Part shown: positions 23,567 to 32,244 of the stretch, in pieces
Layout of the letters: every line of letters begins with the position of its first letter
How positions within the stretch are numbered: position 1 is the first letter of the stretch
DNA from: an uncultured Alphaproteobacteria bacterium
GTDB lineage: Bacteria; Pseudomonadota; Alphaproteobacteria; GCA-2731375
Direction of reading: 5' to 3'
NCBI GenBank assembly: GCA_951812805.1
Contig: CATOSZ010000014.1
Span: 62,001-126,000 of the forward strand
Length of the DNA stretch: 64,000 nt
Notes under the pieces: generated by a model
Told to the model about the DNA's origin: nothing
Database searches by the model: none
The model's input: only the letters and a program-made list of their open reading frames with translations
Made by a program: the position numbers and the translations under genes

Positions 23567-24935
23567 GCGCCGCCATCCGCGTCTCGTCGGCCTCAGCCGC
23601 GGCCATCAGCGCGTCCCAGCTTCGCTCCTCCATGAACTCCCGCCAGCGGCGATAGAACAGCCGCGCGTTGGCCTCGGAATAGCTGCCGCTCTGGATGGCG
23701 CCGGTCAGGCCCGGCACCGGGCGTTCCTTGCCGAGGCCGAGCTGGTAGTTGTAGGCGCGGGTCCGCGCGATCGACCCGGCGCTCGCCTGGGTCGCCTCCG
23801 TCCAGTTCTCCATGTCGTCCTGTTCGGTCATGCCGCCCGGCCCGGAATAGCGCAGCGCATAGGCCCGGAGCGCCGCCTTGACATGGTCCGGTGCGTCCGC
23901 GTCCACCAGGTAATAGCGCCACATCTCCATCGTCGTCGGGCCGATCGGGTGGGTCACCAGGAAACCGCGCGGCTGATTGGCGTGGAAGGAGAGGTTGGGG
24001 AAGATCGTGCCGACGGAACAGTGCACCCGCATGGCCTCGCCGAGGTTGGCGACCCGGGCCTCGTAGACCTGTTTGAAATAGGCTTCGACCTCGGGGTGGT
24101 TGGTCCAGGTCGCGCTGTAGGGCTGTTCTTCGTAGTACGGCGTATAGCCGAGCACGCCGTGCCCCAGTGCCGGAAAGCCGATGGCGAGGCGCGGGCGCTG
24201 GCCGTCGCGCCGGCCTTTGCCACCGCTCGGGCCGATTTTGGCGAGGTCGGCCGACTGGTGGCTGATCTCGTGATAGAGGTCGCCGATAAAGTTCTCCGCC
24301 GCGAGCTTCCAGTTGCTCTCGACCCGCCACTTCTGCACGCCGGCCAGCACCATGGAGCCGCCGGGCCGCCCGTCGCGATGATCGAGCACGGCGTCGAGAT
24401 AGAACCGCATGTCGCCGAGATAGTCCTCAAGGCTGACGGCGTCCGCGTCCCAATTGGCCCAGATCGTGCCCTTGTAACTGGTCACGCGCGGGCAGCGGGC
24501 GAGGCCCCATTCCTCCCGGTCGAGGCTGTTGCCGTAGCCTTCCTCGGCGCGGGGCAGGCCGACGATGGCGCCCGGCTCGCGCACCCGCTCCCGGTCGGTG
24601 GAAAAGCTCCAGCCATGATAGGGGCAGGTGAAGACCCGCGTGTTGCCGGCGTCGTAGCGGCAGACCCGCATGCCGCGGTGCGGACAGGAATTCAGAAAGA
24701 CCAGGATCTCGCCCTGCTTGTTGCGGGTCAGGATGACCGAGTCCGTGCCCATGCGGGAGACGACGAAATCCTCCGGCTCCGGGATCTGGCTCTCGTGCCC
24801 GACCAGCAGCCAGGTGCGGGGAAAGATGCGTTGCAACTCGGCCTGGAAGATCTCCGGTGCGACGAACAGCGTGCGCTGCACGATGCCGCCCTCGTCGTCG
24901 ACCAGTTCGGCCAGCCGTTCGCGATCCAGGTTCAT
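23556..24935 (-). CDS. Rieske ring-hydroxylating oxygenase alpha subunit
   Basis: Catalytic subunit, 459 aa. The Rieske [2Fe-2S] ligands are in CPHRG (C84, H86) and CPYHGW (C104, H107). The mononuclear iron site is ENFIGDLYHEISH, giving the bridging Asp and the two His ligands. An aromatic or alkylamine substrate is possible. The next genes encode the beta subunit and a small membrane protein; electron-transfer partners must be encoded elsewhere. The start ATG at 24935 is preceded by GGGAGGCGGAGCC. Confidence 0.9.
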   Translation of the reverse strand: MNLDRERLAELVDDEGGIVQRTLFVAPEIFQAELQRIFPRTWLLVGHESQIPEPEDFVVSRMGTDSVILTRNKQGEILVFLNSCPHRGMRVCRYDAGNTRVFTCPYHGWSFSTDRERVREPGAIVGLPRAEEGYGNSLDREEWGLARCPRVTSYKGTIWANWDADAVSLEDYLGDMRFYLDAVLDHRDGRPGGSMVLAGVQKWRVESNWKLAAENFIGDLYHEISHQSADLAKIGPSGGKGRRDGQRPRLAIGFPALGHGVLGYTPYYEEQPYSATWTNHPEVEAYFKQVYEARVANLGEAMRVHCSVGTIFPNLSFHANQPRGFLVTHPIGPTTMEMWRYYLVDADAPDHVKAALRAYALRYSGPGGMTEQDDMENWTEATQASAGSIARTRAYNYQLGLGKERPVPGLTGAIQSGSYSEANARLFYRRWREFMEERSWDALMAAAEADETRMAAHGD

Positions 24936-25028
24936 GGCTCCGCCTCCCGTTTTCCCGCCGCAAGCTATCGCGAATTGCCCACGCTATCCAAGGCGCCGGT
25001 GCAAGGGGGAGGGACCGACAAACGTCGC

Positions 25029-25058
25029 GGGGCCCCGGCGGTGGGTCGCCGAGGCCCC
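25029..25058 (-). terminator. Strong GC hairpin after the M23 peptidase gene
   Basis: GGGGCCCCGGCG pairs with CGCCGAGGCCCC around GTGGGT (11 of 12 pairs), starting 26 bp past the peptidase stop. No T-run follows on the minus strand (only GTTTG), so it is a terminator-like or mRNA-end hairpin rather than a textbook intrinsic terminator. It separates the peptidase from the oxygenase genes. Confidence 0.5.
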
Positions 25059-25084
25059 GATCGGGGTCGAGGGGGACGGCAAGG

Positions 25085-26665
25085 CTACTTGTTCTTGCCC
25101 TTGCCGCCGCCGCCACCGCCACCGCCGCCACCATTGCCGCCGCCGCCATTCCCGCCGCCCTTCGGCTTCTTGACCTGGATGGCGATCACGGCCGTGTCGG
25201 TGCCGCCCTGGCCGTCGTCGGCCTGGAAGGTGAAGTCGTCGTTGCCCTCGAAACCGCCGTTCGGCGTGTAGGTCAGGTTGGCACCGCTGCCGGTGAGGCT
25301 GCCGTTCGCCGGGCCGGCGACGACCGTGTAGTCGAGCGTGTCACCGTCGCCGTCGCTCGCCGTCAGGGTGATGTCGAGCGGGACGTCCCGGTCGGTCTGC
25401 AGGCTCTGGGCGTCGGCGACCGGCGCGGTGTTCGACGGCGGCGGCGGGGGTGGGGGTGGGGGTGGCGGCGGGTCGCCGCAGCTGCCCCAGGTCGTCGCCT
25501 GGGTTTCGCCGTTGGTCATGGTGGTGGTCGCGGTAATGCAGCTCGCCTGGCCCTGGAGGGCGAGGAACGTGACGTTCAGCCAATAGTCGCTCTGGCTGTG
25601 GCGCACGGTGCGGATCCGCGCGCCGTTGAAGAGGCCGGCCTGGAAATCGTTCGGATCGGCCTGGTCCATGTGCACGTTGGCGGTGTAGCTCGGGGGATGA
25701 TCAGCGTGGTAGGGGCATTCGTTCGCCCCGCCCGCGTCGTAGCTCGACCAGGGGACCGAGCTCGAATTCTTGTGCGTGTACTGGAAGTTCCAGGCGTCCA
25801 TGTCGAAGAACGAGGGCTCGATGTTGTAGCCGAGCGAGTTGGGCGTATCGCCTGGCTGGGCAATGGGGGTGCCCTGGGCGTCCTGCAGCTCGACCTCGAC
25901 GCGGACCACGTCCTGGCGGGCGGTGTCGACGGTGACCTCGACGATCGGGTTGTTCGGATCGCTCTGATCGACCGAGGCGATGGTGACGCCGACCGGCGAG
26001 TTGTCGTCGTAGGGCAGCACGTTCAGCGGATGGATCGCGTCGCGCTGCCAGCTGGAATAGGCGTCGAAGGCCGGCGCGTCGCGGATTTCGAAGTGCAGGT
26101 GCTCATAACCGGTGAAGCTGGCGCCGGTGTAGCCGAGCAGCTGGCCCTTGACCACGACCTCGTCCGCCGCGACGACCCAGTCGGACATGTGCAGGTACAT
26201 CGCGTGGTAGCAGCCGACGTTGCTGCACGAGTTGTGGCCGGGCCGGAAGTGACGCACCCGGATCATCGGATCGTCGAAACTGGAATGCTCGCCCGCGTGC
26301 TGGACGACGCCGTTGGTGATCGCGAAGACCGGGGTGCCGATCGGCGTCGAGATATCGAGGCCGCGGTGGAAGTCGTAGCGGTCGTTGCCCGAATGCAGCA
26401 GCCGCGGCCCGAAGGTCGAGTTCATGCGCCCGTCGGCGTCGAGGTCCGCATAGGCCGGATCGCCGTGGCGGTAGGCGGGGCAATCGGGATTGTTCACCGC
26501 GTCCCAGGTCTCGTTCAGGTCTTCCGTCAGCCGGCCACAAAGCGGCCAGGCCGGGTTGGGGTCGTAGTCCTGGGCGTTGGCCGCGGCTGGCAGAGCGACA
26601 TAGGCGACGCCGCTCAACAACAGGGCGGCAAACTGGGTGCTCAAATTCCGCTTGGTTCCGGTCAT
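25085..26665 (-). CDS. Secreted M23-family metallopeptidase with cadherin-like domain
   Basis: A 526-residue exported protein. It has a signal peptide (MTGTKRNLSTQF then AALLLSGVAYVALPAAANA). The M23/LytM catalytic domain shows the zinc residues in FHRGLDIS and HLHFEI, with GTPVFAITNGVV between. After a middle region of unknown type comes a proline run of 12 and then an Ig/cadherin-like domain (TASDGDGDTLDYTVVAGP, ANLTYTPNGGFEGNDDFTF). The C-terminus is a glycine-rich, lysine-ended tail. It probably cleaves peptidoglycan or an external peptide. The ATG at 26665 has ATAGGA before it; an ATG at 26686 is less likely. Confidence 0.85.
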   Translation of the reverse strand: MTGTKRNLSTQFAALLLSGVAYVALPAAANAQDYDPNPAWPLCGRLTEDLNETWDAVNNPDCPAYRHGDPAYADLDADGRMNSTFGPRLLHSGNDRYDFHRGLDISTPIGTPVFAITNGVVQHAGEHSSFDDPMIRVRHFRPGHNSCSNVGCYHAMYLHMSDWVVAADEVVVKGQLLGYTGASFTGYEHLHFEIRDAPAFDAYSSWQRDAIHPLNVLPYDDNSPVGVTIASVDQSDPNNPIVEVTVDTARQDVVRVEVELQDAQGTPIAQPGDTPNSLGYNIEPSFFDMDAWNFQYTHKNSSSVPWSSYDAGGANECPYHADHPPSYTANVHMDQADPNDFQAGLFNGARIRTVRHSQSDYWLNVTFLALQGQASCITATTTMTNGETQATTWGSCGDPPPPPPPPPPPPSNTAPVADAQSLQTDRDVPLDITLTASDGDGDTLDYTVVAGPANGSLTGSGANLTYTPNGGFEGNDDFTFQADDGQGGTDTAVIAIQVKKPKGGGNGGGGNGGGGGGGGGGKGKNK

Positions 26666-26895
26666 CGTCCTATCCCCACTTTGCATTGGCTTCTCTACTG
26701 CAGGGGATATGGGCGCCGAATGCTCACGGACTTGTGACCGATGTCACCCGGTAACAATTGAAACAATTGAAACCATGGGAACATTCGCCGCCGCGGCCGG
26801 CCGCGGCGGTTGATTGTCGCCTCGCTTCGCGTATCATCCGGCCCGCGCTGCCGCCGATGTCGAGGCGGGCTGAGGAATCGAGGGAGATGGGGGCG

Positions 26896-27078
26896 ATGGA
26901 AGCGCCGGAGACTCTGGAGGTCGAGGAACTGGTCGTGCGTTGCGACGGCGGGGGCGGTGCTCTCGGCCATCCCGCCGTCTATCTCAACATGGGCGACGAG
27001 CGGGCGATCGATTGCCCCTATTGCGGCCGCCGTTTCCAGCTGAAAGAGGGCGTCACGCCCGCCGCCGCGCATCACTAG
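26896..27078 (+). CDS. Zinc-finger (zf-CHCC) domain protein
   Basis: A 60-residue protein related to the NDUFS6-like zf-CHCC family. The zinc ligands are in VRCDGG, LGHPAVYLN and DCPYCGRRF (Cys, His, Cys, Cys). The ATG at 26896 has GGGAG about 10 nt upstream; an ATG at 26887 touches that site directly. Longer in-frame starts back to 26758 add non-conserved sequence. The role in Alphaproteobacteria is not established. Confidence 0.85.
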   Translation: MEAPETLEVEELVVRCDGGGGALGHPAVYLNMGDERAIDCPYCGRRFQLKEGVTPAAAHH

Positions 27079-27114
27079 ATCCGGCCGCGACGCGTCACGA
27101 ACGAGAGTCTCCGC

Positions 27115-28278
27115 GTGACCCGACCGCTGCTTTTCACCCCGCTGCAAATTCGCGATGTTCGCCTCAAGAACCGGGTCGTCGTCGCGCCCATGCACCAGTA
27201 TGCCGCGGAGAAGGGGTTCGCTACCGACTGGCACCTGATGAACGCCGGGCGCTATGCCGCCGGCGGCTCCGGCCTGGTGATGATGGAAAGCACCAAGGTC
27301 GAGCGGCGCGGCTGCGGCACGGTCGGCGACCTCGGGCTCTGGGACGATGCTTTCGTGCCGGGCCTGAAGCGCTGCGTCGACTTTATTCGAAGCCACGACG
27401 CGGTGCCGGCGATCCAGCTCGGCCATTCCGGGCGCAAGGCGCGTCGCTTCCGGCCCTGGGAGGGCGGGCGGCCGCTGCAGCAAAGCCCTGGAATCGAGGA
27501 TTGGGAGGACTGGGAGCTGGTCTCGGCCTCGGCGTTGAGCGCGCCGGAAAGCGATCCGGTCCCCCGCGCGCTCAGCCGTAGCGAAGTCGTGGACCTGGTC
27601 GAGCGCTGGGGCCAGGCGGCGCGGCGGGCCGACGCGGCCGGCTTCGACGTGCTGGAGATCCACGGCGCGCATGGTTACCTGGTCCATCAATTCCTCTCGC
27701 CGTTCTCGAACCGGCGGAACGATGATTACGGAGGCTCGGAACAGGGGCGCATGCGCTTCTGCATCGAAATCGTCGAGGCCGTACGCGCACACTGGCCGGC
27801 CTCCAAGCCGCTCTTCCTCCGCCTTTCGGTCGAGGACGACGCGGGGTGGGGCCCGGACGAGAGCGTGGCGCTCGCCCGAATCGTCGCGGAATTGGGCGTC
27901 GACGTCGTCGACTGCAGTTCGGGCGGCATGCGTGGCGCGCCGGTCGTCGGCACCGGCCCGGTCGGCTACGGCTACCAGGTGCCCTATGCCGAGCGGCTGC
28001 GGGCCGAGGGCGGGGTCATGAGCATGGCGGTCGGCCTGATCGTCCATGCGGACCAGGCGGAGGAGATCCTGCAATCGGGTCGGGCCGATCTCGTCGCGCT
28101 GGCGCGCGAGCTGCTCTACAACCCGAACTGGCCGATGGATGCGGCCCGCAAGCTCGGCGTCGCGGACGCCTTCGCCAGCGTGCCCGACGCGCAGGCCTTC
28201 TGGCTCGCCAAACGGGCCGAGGCGGTGGCGGAAATGGTGCCGTCCACCTATCAGCGCGGGATCGACGCCGGGGCCTGA
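27115..28278 (+). CDS. NADH:flavin oxidoreductase, old yellow enzyme family
   Basis: FMN-dependent ene-reductase or oxidoreductase of the OYE/YqjM type, 387 aa. Evidence includes LFTPLQIRDVRLKNRVVVAPM at the N-terminus, AIQLGHSGRKA, the substrate-binding HGAHGYLVHQFLSP with its His pair, NDDYGGS and the FMN-binding C-terminal strand ADLVALARELLYNPNWP. It lacks the extra 4Fe-4S cysteines of trimethylamine dehydrogenase-type enzymes. The start is GTG at 27115. It is convergent with the next small gene. Confidence 0.9.
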   Translation: MTRPLLFTPLQIRDVRLKNRVVVAPMHQYAAEKGFATDWHLMNAGRYAAGGSGLVMMESTKVERRGCGTVGDLGLWDDAFVPGLKRCVDFIRSHDAVPAIQLGHSGRKARRFRPWEGGRPLQQSPGIEDWEDWELVSASALSAPESDPVPRALSRSEVVDLVERWGQAARRADAAGFDVLEIHGAHGYLVHQFLSPFSNRRNDDYGGSEQGRMRFCIEIVEAVRAHWPASKPLFLRLSVEDDAGWGPDESVALARIVAELGVDVVDCSSGGMRGAPVVGTGPVGYGYQVPYAERLRAEGGVMSMAVGLIVHADQAEEILQSGRADLVALARELLYNPNWPMDAARKLGVADAFASVPDAQAFWLAKRAEAVAEMVPSTYQRGIDAGA

Positions 28279-28283
28279 CCTCT

Positions 28284-28457
28284 TCAGCGCGGTCCGACCG
28301 CCAGATACAGCACGATCACCGCCGCGATCACGCCACCCCACAGGGCGAGGTCACGCCAGAATTTGCCGTGGGCGCGCCAGAGCCACCAGGCGCCGGGGCC
28401 GACCAGAACCAGGACCGCCACCAGGTAGAGCAGACGTTGCCATTCGAACTCGCCCAT
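28284..28457 (-). CDS. Small two-helix membrane protein
   Basis: A 57-residue protein, MGEFEWQRLLYLVAVLVLVG, with a second hydrophobic segment LWGGVIAAVIVLYLAVGPR ending at the C-terminus. The layout resembles the N-terminal membrane part of the alphaproteobacterial retropepsin-like protease family (TIGR02281), but here no protease domain follows. That comparison is from memory of the family and is tentative. Its stop is 5 bp from the convergent OYE gene. Confidence 0.5.
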   Translation of the reverse strand: MGEFEWQRLLYLVAVLVLVGPGAWWLWRAHGKFWRDLALWGGVIAAVIVLYLAVGPR

Positions 28458-28606
28458 CACCGTTGCCTTTCGGGCTCGCATTTTCCGCTTGTTTCTCTTA
28501 TCTCACAGGCGTATCGGGCTTTGCCAATGGCTTTGGAGCGACGGCTTGCCGTCGCGGGCGGCCCCGGATAGGTTGGCGCGGCCGGCAGCGAAGAGAGAAT
28601 CGAGAC

Positions 28607-29257
28607 GTGGCAGACATCTTCCAAGAGGTCGACGAGGCGGTTCGCACGGACCGCTTTTCCCAGATGTGGAAGCGCTACGGCATCTACGTCTACATCGTCG
28701 TCGGCGCTCTTATCCTCGGCACCGGCGGCCGCGCCGCCTGGCAGCACTTCACGCTCGAGGCGCGGCTGGACAACTCGGCCAAGTATTTCGAGGCGCAAGC
28801 CCTGCTAGCGGCGGAGAAGGAAAGCGACGCGATCAACGCCTTCACGAACCTCGCCGACGAGGCGGGCGGCGGTTACGGCATTATCGCCCGGCTGCGCGAA
28901 GCGGCGGCCCGCGCGGCGCACGGCGATACCTCGGGCGCGGTGCTGGCCTACAAGCGGCTGGCCGACGACGACGACATCTCGCCGGTCTACCGCGATCTCG
29001 CCCGCCTGCTGGCGGCGACGCGCTTGATCGACGAGGGCGCGTCGGCCGAGGTCGAGGCGCTGTTGGCGCCGCTGCTGCAGGGCGACGGCGCCTGGCGTCA
29101 CTCGGCACGCGAGCTGGAGGCGGTCCTGGCCTTGAAGGAGGGCCGGCGACAGGATGCGATCAACGGCCTGCAAGGCCTGGTCGATGATGCGGAAACACCG
29201 AACGGCGTGCGCGGACGGGCGCAGCAGCTGCTGGCGGCGTTGACCGATGGGGGTTGA
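28607..29257 (+). CDS. YfgM-like TPR membrane protein
   Basis: A 216-residue protein with a cytosolic N-terminus (MADIFQEVDEAVRTDRFSQM), one membrane helix (YGIYVYIVVGALILGTGG) and a periplasmic TPR-like region. In other bacteria YfgM helps SecYEG clients and periplasmic chaperones. It is directly followed by bamB and der, the conserved order. The start is a GTG at 28607; no ATG is available near the conserved N-terminus. It overlaps bamB by 11 bp. Confidence 0.88.
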   Translation: MADIFQEVDEAVRTDRFSQMWKRYGIYVYIVVGALILGTGGRAAWQHFTLEARLDNSAKYFEAQALLAAEKESDAINAFTNLADEAGGGYGIIARLREAAARAAHGDTSGAVLAYKRLADDDDISPVYRDLARLLAATRLIDEGASAEVEALLAPLLQGDGAWRHSARELEAVLALKEGRRQDAINGLQGLVDDAETPNGVRGRAQQLLAALTDGG

Positions 29258-30602
29258 GGTGGCGAGGCTTCGCCGAGGTGTCACAGGCGCGCTGCTGGCG
29301 GCCGGCGTGCTGGTCGCGACCGGCGCCTGCGATACCATCACCGACTGGGTCGGCGCCAGCGAGGGGCCGCCGCTGCCCGGCCAGCGGGTGTCGGTGCTGC
29401 GCCTCGAACAGACGCTGGAGCCGGACCCGGGCATTTCCGATCTCGAGGTCAAGCTGCCGGCGCCGTGGCGCAACGAGATCTGGCCCCATGCCGACGGCTA
29501 TTCCAACCACGCCATGCATCACCTCGATCTGGGCGCCGACCTGGCGACCGCCTGGCGACGCGACGCGGGCGAGGGGTCCGGGGACGAAACCCGCCTGCTG
29601 AGCCGACCCATCGTCGCCGACGGCCGGATCTTCGTCTTCGATGCCATGAGCACGGTGCGCGCCTTCGAGGCGGCCAGCGGCAAGCCGCTCTGGGACATCG
29701 ATCTGACGCCGGAGGAAGAGGACGAGGGCGCGCTCGGCGGCGGCATCGCCTGGCTCGACGGCCGGATCTTCGCCGCCACCGGTTATGGCGAGGTCGTCGC
29801 CCTCGACGGCGCGAGCGGCAAGGCGCTCTGGCATCAGCGCCTCGGCACGCCGTTTCGCGTGCCCCCTGCGGCGGCCGACGGCCGGGTCTTCGTCATCGGC
29901 GTCGACAACCGCACTCATGCGCTGGCCGCCGACGACGGCCGCCCGTTGTGGGAACATTCGGGCATCGCCGAGGAGGCCGGGCTGATCGGCGGCGCCGCGC
30001 CTGCGGTCGATGGCAGCATCATGGTCTCGGCCTATTCCTCGGGCGAGCTTTTCGCACTCCGGGTCGAGAACGGCCGGCCGGTCTGGCAGGACCAGCTGCT
30101 CCGCATCGCCCGCTTCACGCCGCTGGCCTCGCTGGCGGAGATCCGCGGCGCGCCGATCATCGATCGCGGCCTGGTCATCGCCGTCAGCCATTCCGGCCGC
30201 ATGGTCGCCGTCGACCTGCGCACCGGCGCCCGGATCTGGGAGATCGACGTCGAGGGCGTGGAGACGCCCTGGGTCGCCGGCGACTTCATCTTCGCGATGA
30301 CGACGCAGAGCGAACTGCTCTGTATTTCGCGCCGCGACGGCCGCATCCGCTGGGTCACGCAGCTGCAGCGTTTCGAGGACGAGGACGGCAGTGGCGATGC
30401 CCTGCAATGGGCCGGTCCCGTGCTCGGCGGCGACCGGCTGGTCGCGGTCTCCAGCCATGGCCAGGCGATCGCCATCTCGCCCTATACCGGCAAGGTGATC
30501 GGCCGCCTGGAGCTGCCGGGCGAGGCGCTGCTGGCGCCCGTCGTGGCGGACGCGACCCTCTACATCCTGACCGACGACGCCAATCTCGTGGCGCTCCGCT
30601 GA
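29247..30602 (+). CDS. bamB: Outer membrane assembly lipoprotein BamB (PQQ-like beta-propeller)
   Basis: Lipoprotein scaffold of the BAM complex, 451 aa. The signal peptide ends VATGAC at residue 28, a slightly unusual lipobox. Repeated propeller blades follow (FEAASGKPLWDIDL, LDGASGKALWHQRL, VDLRTGARIWEIDV, ISPYTGKVIGRLEL), each with the A-x-D/x-x-x-G-x-x-x-W pattern. It lies between the YfgM-like gene and der, as in many Proteobacteria. Confidence 0.93.
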   Translation: MGVEVARLRRGVTGALLAAGVLVATGACDTITDWVGASEGPPLPGQRVSVLRLEQTLEPDPGISDLEVKLPAPWRNEIWPHADGYSNHAMHHLDLGADLATAWRRDAGEGSGDETRLLSRPIVADGRIFVFDAMSTVRAFEAASGKPLWDIDLTPEEEDEGALGGGIAWLDGRIFAATGYGEVVALDGASGKALWHQRLGTPFRVPPAAADGRVFVIGVDNRTHALAADDGRPLWEHSGIAEEAGLIGGAAPAVDGSIMVSAYSSGELFALRVENGRPVWQDQLLRIARFTPLASLAEIRGAPIIDRGLVIAVSHSGRMVAVDLRTGARIWEIDVEGVETPWVAGDFIFAMTTQSELLCISRRDGRIRWVTQLQRFEDEDGSGDALQWAGPVLGGDRLVAVSSHGQAIAISPYTGKVIGRLELPGEALLAPVVADATLYILTDDANLVALR

Positions 30603-30606
30603 GATC

Positions 30607-31950
30607 ATGCCCTACACCATCGCGATCCTCGGCCGGCCGAACGTCGGCAAGTCGACCCTGTTCAACCGCCTGGTCGGCAAGCGCCTGGCCCTGGTCGACG
30701 ACACCCCCGGCCTGACCCGCGACCGGCGCGAGGGCGAGGCCCGGCTCGGCCCGCTGTCGTTCCGCATCATCGACACCGCCGGTCTGGAGGACGAGAGCGA
30801 CGCCAGCCTCGAAGGCCGCATGCGGCAACAGACGGAGGCGGCGCTGGTCGAGGCGGACCTGGCGCTGATGGTGATCGATGTGCGGGCCGGTATCGTCCCG
30901 CTCGACTCCCATTTCGCCCGCTGGCTGCAGCGCCACGACACGCCCGTAGTGCTGATCGCCAACAAGGCCGAGCGGCGCGACGTCGTCAGCGTGCTGGCCG
31001 AGGCGCACGGTCTGGGCCTCGGCGAACCGGTGGCGATCTCCGCCGCCCACGGCGACGGCCTGGTCGACCTGCACGACGCCCTGGTAACGATGCTGCCGGG
31101 CCTGGTCGACGACAGCGCGGCGGCGCGCGACCCCGATGCGCCTTTGCGCCTCGCCATCCTCGGCCGGCCGAACGCCGGCAAGTCGACCCTGGTCAATCAC
31201 CTGCTCGGCAGCGACCGGATGCTGACCGGGCCGGAGCCCGGAATCACCCGCGACGCCATCGCCATCGACTGGACCTGGTCCGGGCGACGCATCCGCCTGA
31301 TCGATACCGCCGGCCTGCGCCGCCGCGCCCGCGTCGACGACCCGCTGGAGAAGCTGTCCCGCGCCGATGCGATCCGCGCGATGGAACTGGCGGAAGTCGT
31401 CGTCCTGCTGACCGACGCCAGCCAACCGCTGGAACGCCAGGACCTGGTGATCGCCCGCCAGGTGCTGGACGAGGGCCGGGCCCTCGTCGTCGGCCTCTCG
31501 AAGTGGGATACGATCGACGACCGGCAGGCGGCGATGCGGCTGGCGAAGGATCGGGTGCAACGTTCCCTCTCCCAGGCCCGCGGCGTGGCGATCCAGCCGG
31601 TCTCCGGCCTGACGGGGGAGGGGGTGGACAAGCTGCTGGCCGCGATCGTCAAGATGCACGAGCGTTGGTGTACCCGCCTGCCGACCGCGGCCTTGAACCA
31701 ATGGCTGGCGGAGATGCTGGTCCGCCACCCCCCGCCGCTTGCCGCCGGCGGGCGCCGGGTCCGCATGCGCTACATGACCCAGCCGAAGGCCCGCCCACCG
31801 ACCTTCGCCATCTTCGCCAACCGGCCGGGTGAATTACCGGATTCCTACATGCGCTTCCTCACCAACGGCCTGCGCGACGCCTTCGGCCTCGACGGCATCC
31901 CGCTGCGCCTGAACCTGCGCCGCGGCAACAATCCCTATGCGAAGGAGTGA
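30607..31950 (+). CDS. der: Ribosome-associated GTPase Der (EngA)
   Basis: Double GTPase for 50S ribosome assembly, 447 aa. Two G domains are visible: G1 GRPNVGKST with DTAGLED, and G1 GRPNAGKST with DTAGLRRR. The G4 motifs are NKAE in the first domain and a diverged SKWD in the second. The C-terminal KH-like domain ends with MRFLTNGLRDAFGLDGIPLR and RRGNNPYAKE. It starts 4 bp after bamB, so the three genes form one unit. Confidence 0.96.
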   Translation: MPYTIAILGRPNVGKSTLFNRLVGKRLALVDDTPGLTRDRREGEARLGPLSFRIIDTAGLEDESDASLEGRMRQQTEAALVEADLALMVIDVRAGIVPLDSHFARWLQRHDTPVVLIANKAERRDVVSVLAEAHGLGLGEPVAISAAHGDGLVDLHDALVTMLPGLVDDSAAARDPDAPLRLAILGRPNAGKSTLVNHLLGSDRMLTGPEPGITRDAIAIDWTWSGRRIRLIDTAGLRRRARVDDPLEKLSRADAIRAMELAEVVVLLTDASQPLERQDLVIARQVLDEGRALVVGLSKWDTIDDRQAAMRLAKDRVQRSLSQARGVAIQPVSGLTGEGVDKLLAAIVKMHERWCTRLPTAALNQWLAEMLVRHPPPLAAGGRRVRMRYMTQPKARPPTFAIFANRPGELPDSYMRFLTNGLRDAFGLDGIPLRLNLRRGNNPYAKE

Positions 31951-31998
31951 GGGAGGATTAATTGTTTTACACGCTTCGGCATAGCTAAGGGCTAAAGA

Positions 31999-32014
31999 CA
32001 GGATGTTGTTCCTG
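31999..32014. promoter_or_regulatory. Inverted repeat upstream of the toxin–antitoxin pair
   Basis: CAGGA-TGTTGT-TCCTG is a perfect 5+5 bp inverted repeat about 50 bp before the antitoxin ATG. Type II antitoxins normally repress their own operon by binding such repeats, so it is a candidate operator. A TAGAAT hexamer at 32053–32058 could be the -10 element, but no good -35 is visible. Weak evidence. Confidence 0.25.
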
Positions 32015-32064
32015 CCAAGGTGGCTCCGATGGAAAATTTCATAAGCCTGTGATAGAATGATGCC

Positions 32065-32244
32065 ATGAGCGACGTACAGGATAAGGCGGATATCGACGAG
32101 CTGATTGGCGTGTCCAATCAGCCACCTGCACCGGATCATGATGAATGGTTTCGGTCGAAGGTCCGCGAGACCCTTGCCAAAAAGGCAAAGGGCGAAGTCA
32201 GTTACACGCCGCTCGATTTTGTGCGCAAAGAATTTGGATTCTGA
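32065..32244 (+). CDS. Putative antitoxin of a ParE-type module
   Basis: A 59-residue acidic-to-basic protein beginning MSDVQDKADIDELIGVSNQP, with PDHDEWFRSKVRETLAKK in the middle and ending TPLDFVRKEFGF. The DEWFRxKV segment resembles short antitoxins paired with ParE toxins. The following toxin gene starts within its stop codon (TGATG), typical of coupled type II pairs. There is no obvious DNA-binding domain, so regulation is uncertain. The family is not firmly recognised. Confidence 0.65.
   Translation: MSDVQDKADIDELIGVSNQPPAPDHDEWFRSKVRETLAKKAKGEVSYTPLDFVRKEFGF

Noticed and set aside
25431..25475. Long G-rich run as a G-quadruplex or sequencing artefact
   Set aside because: On the minus strand it encodes an unbroken proline linker in frame with the peptidase on both sides, so a coding explanation is enough.
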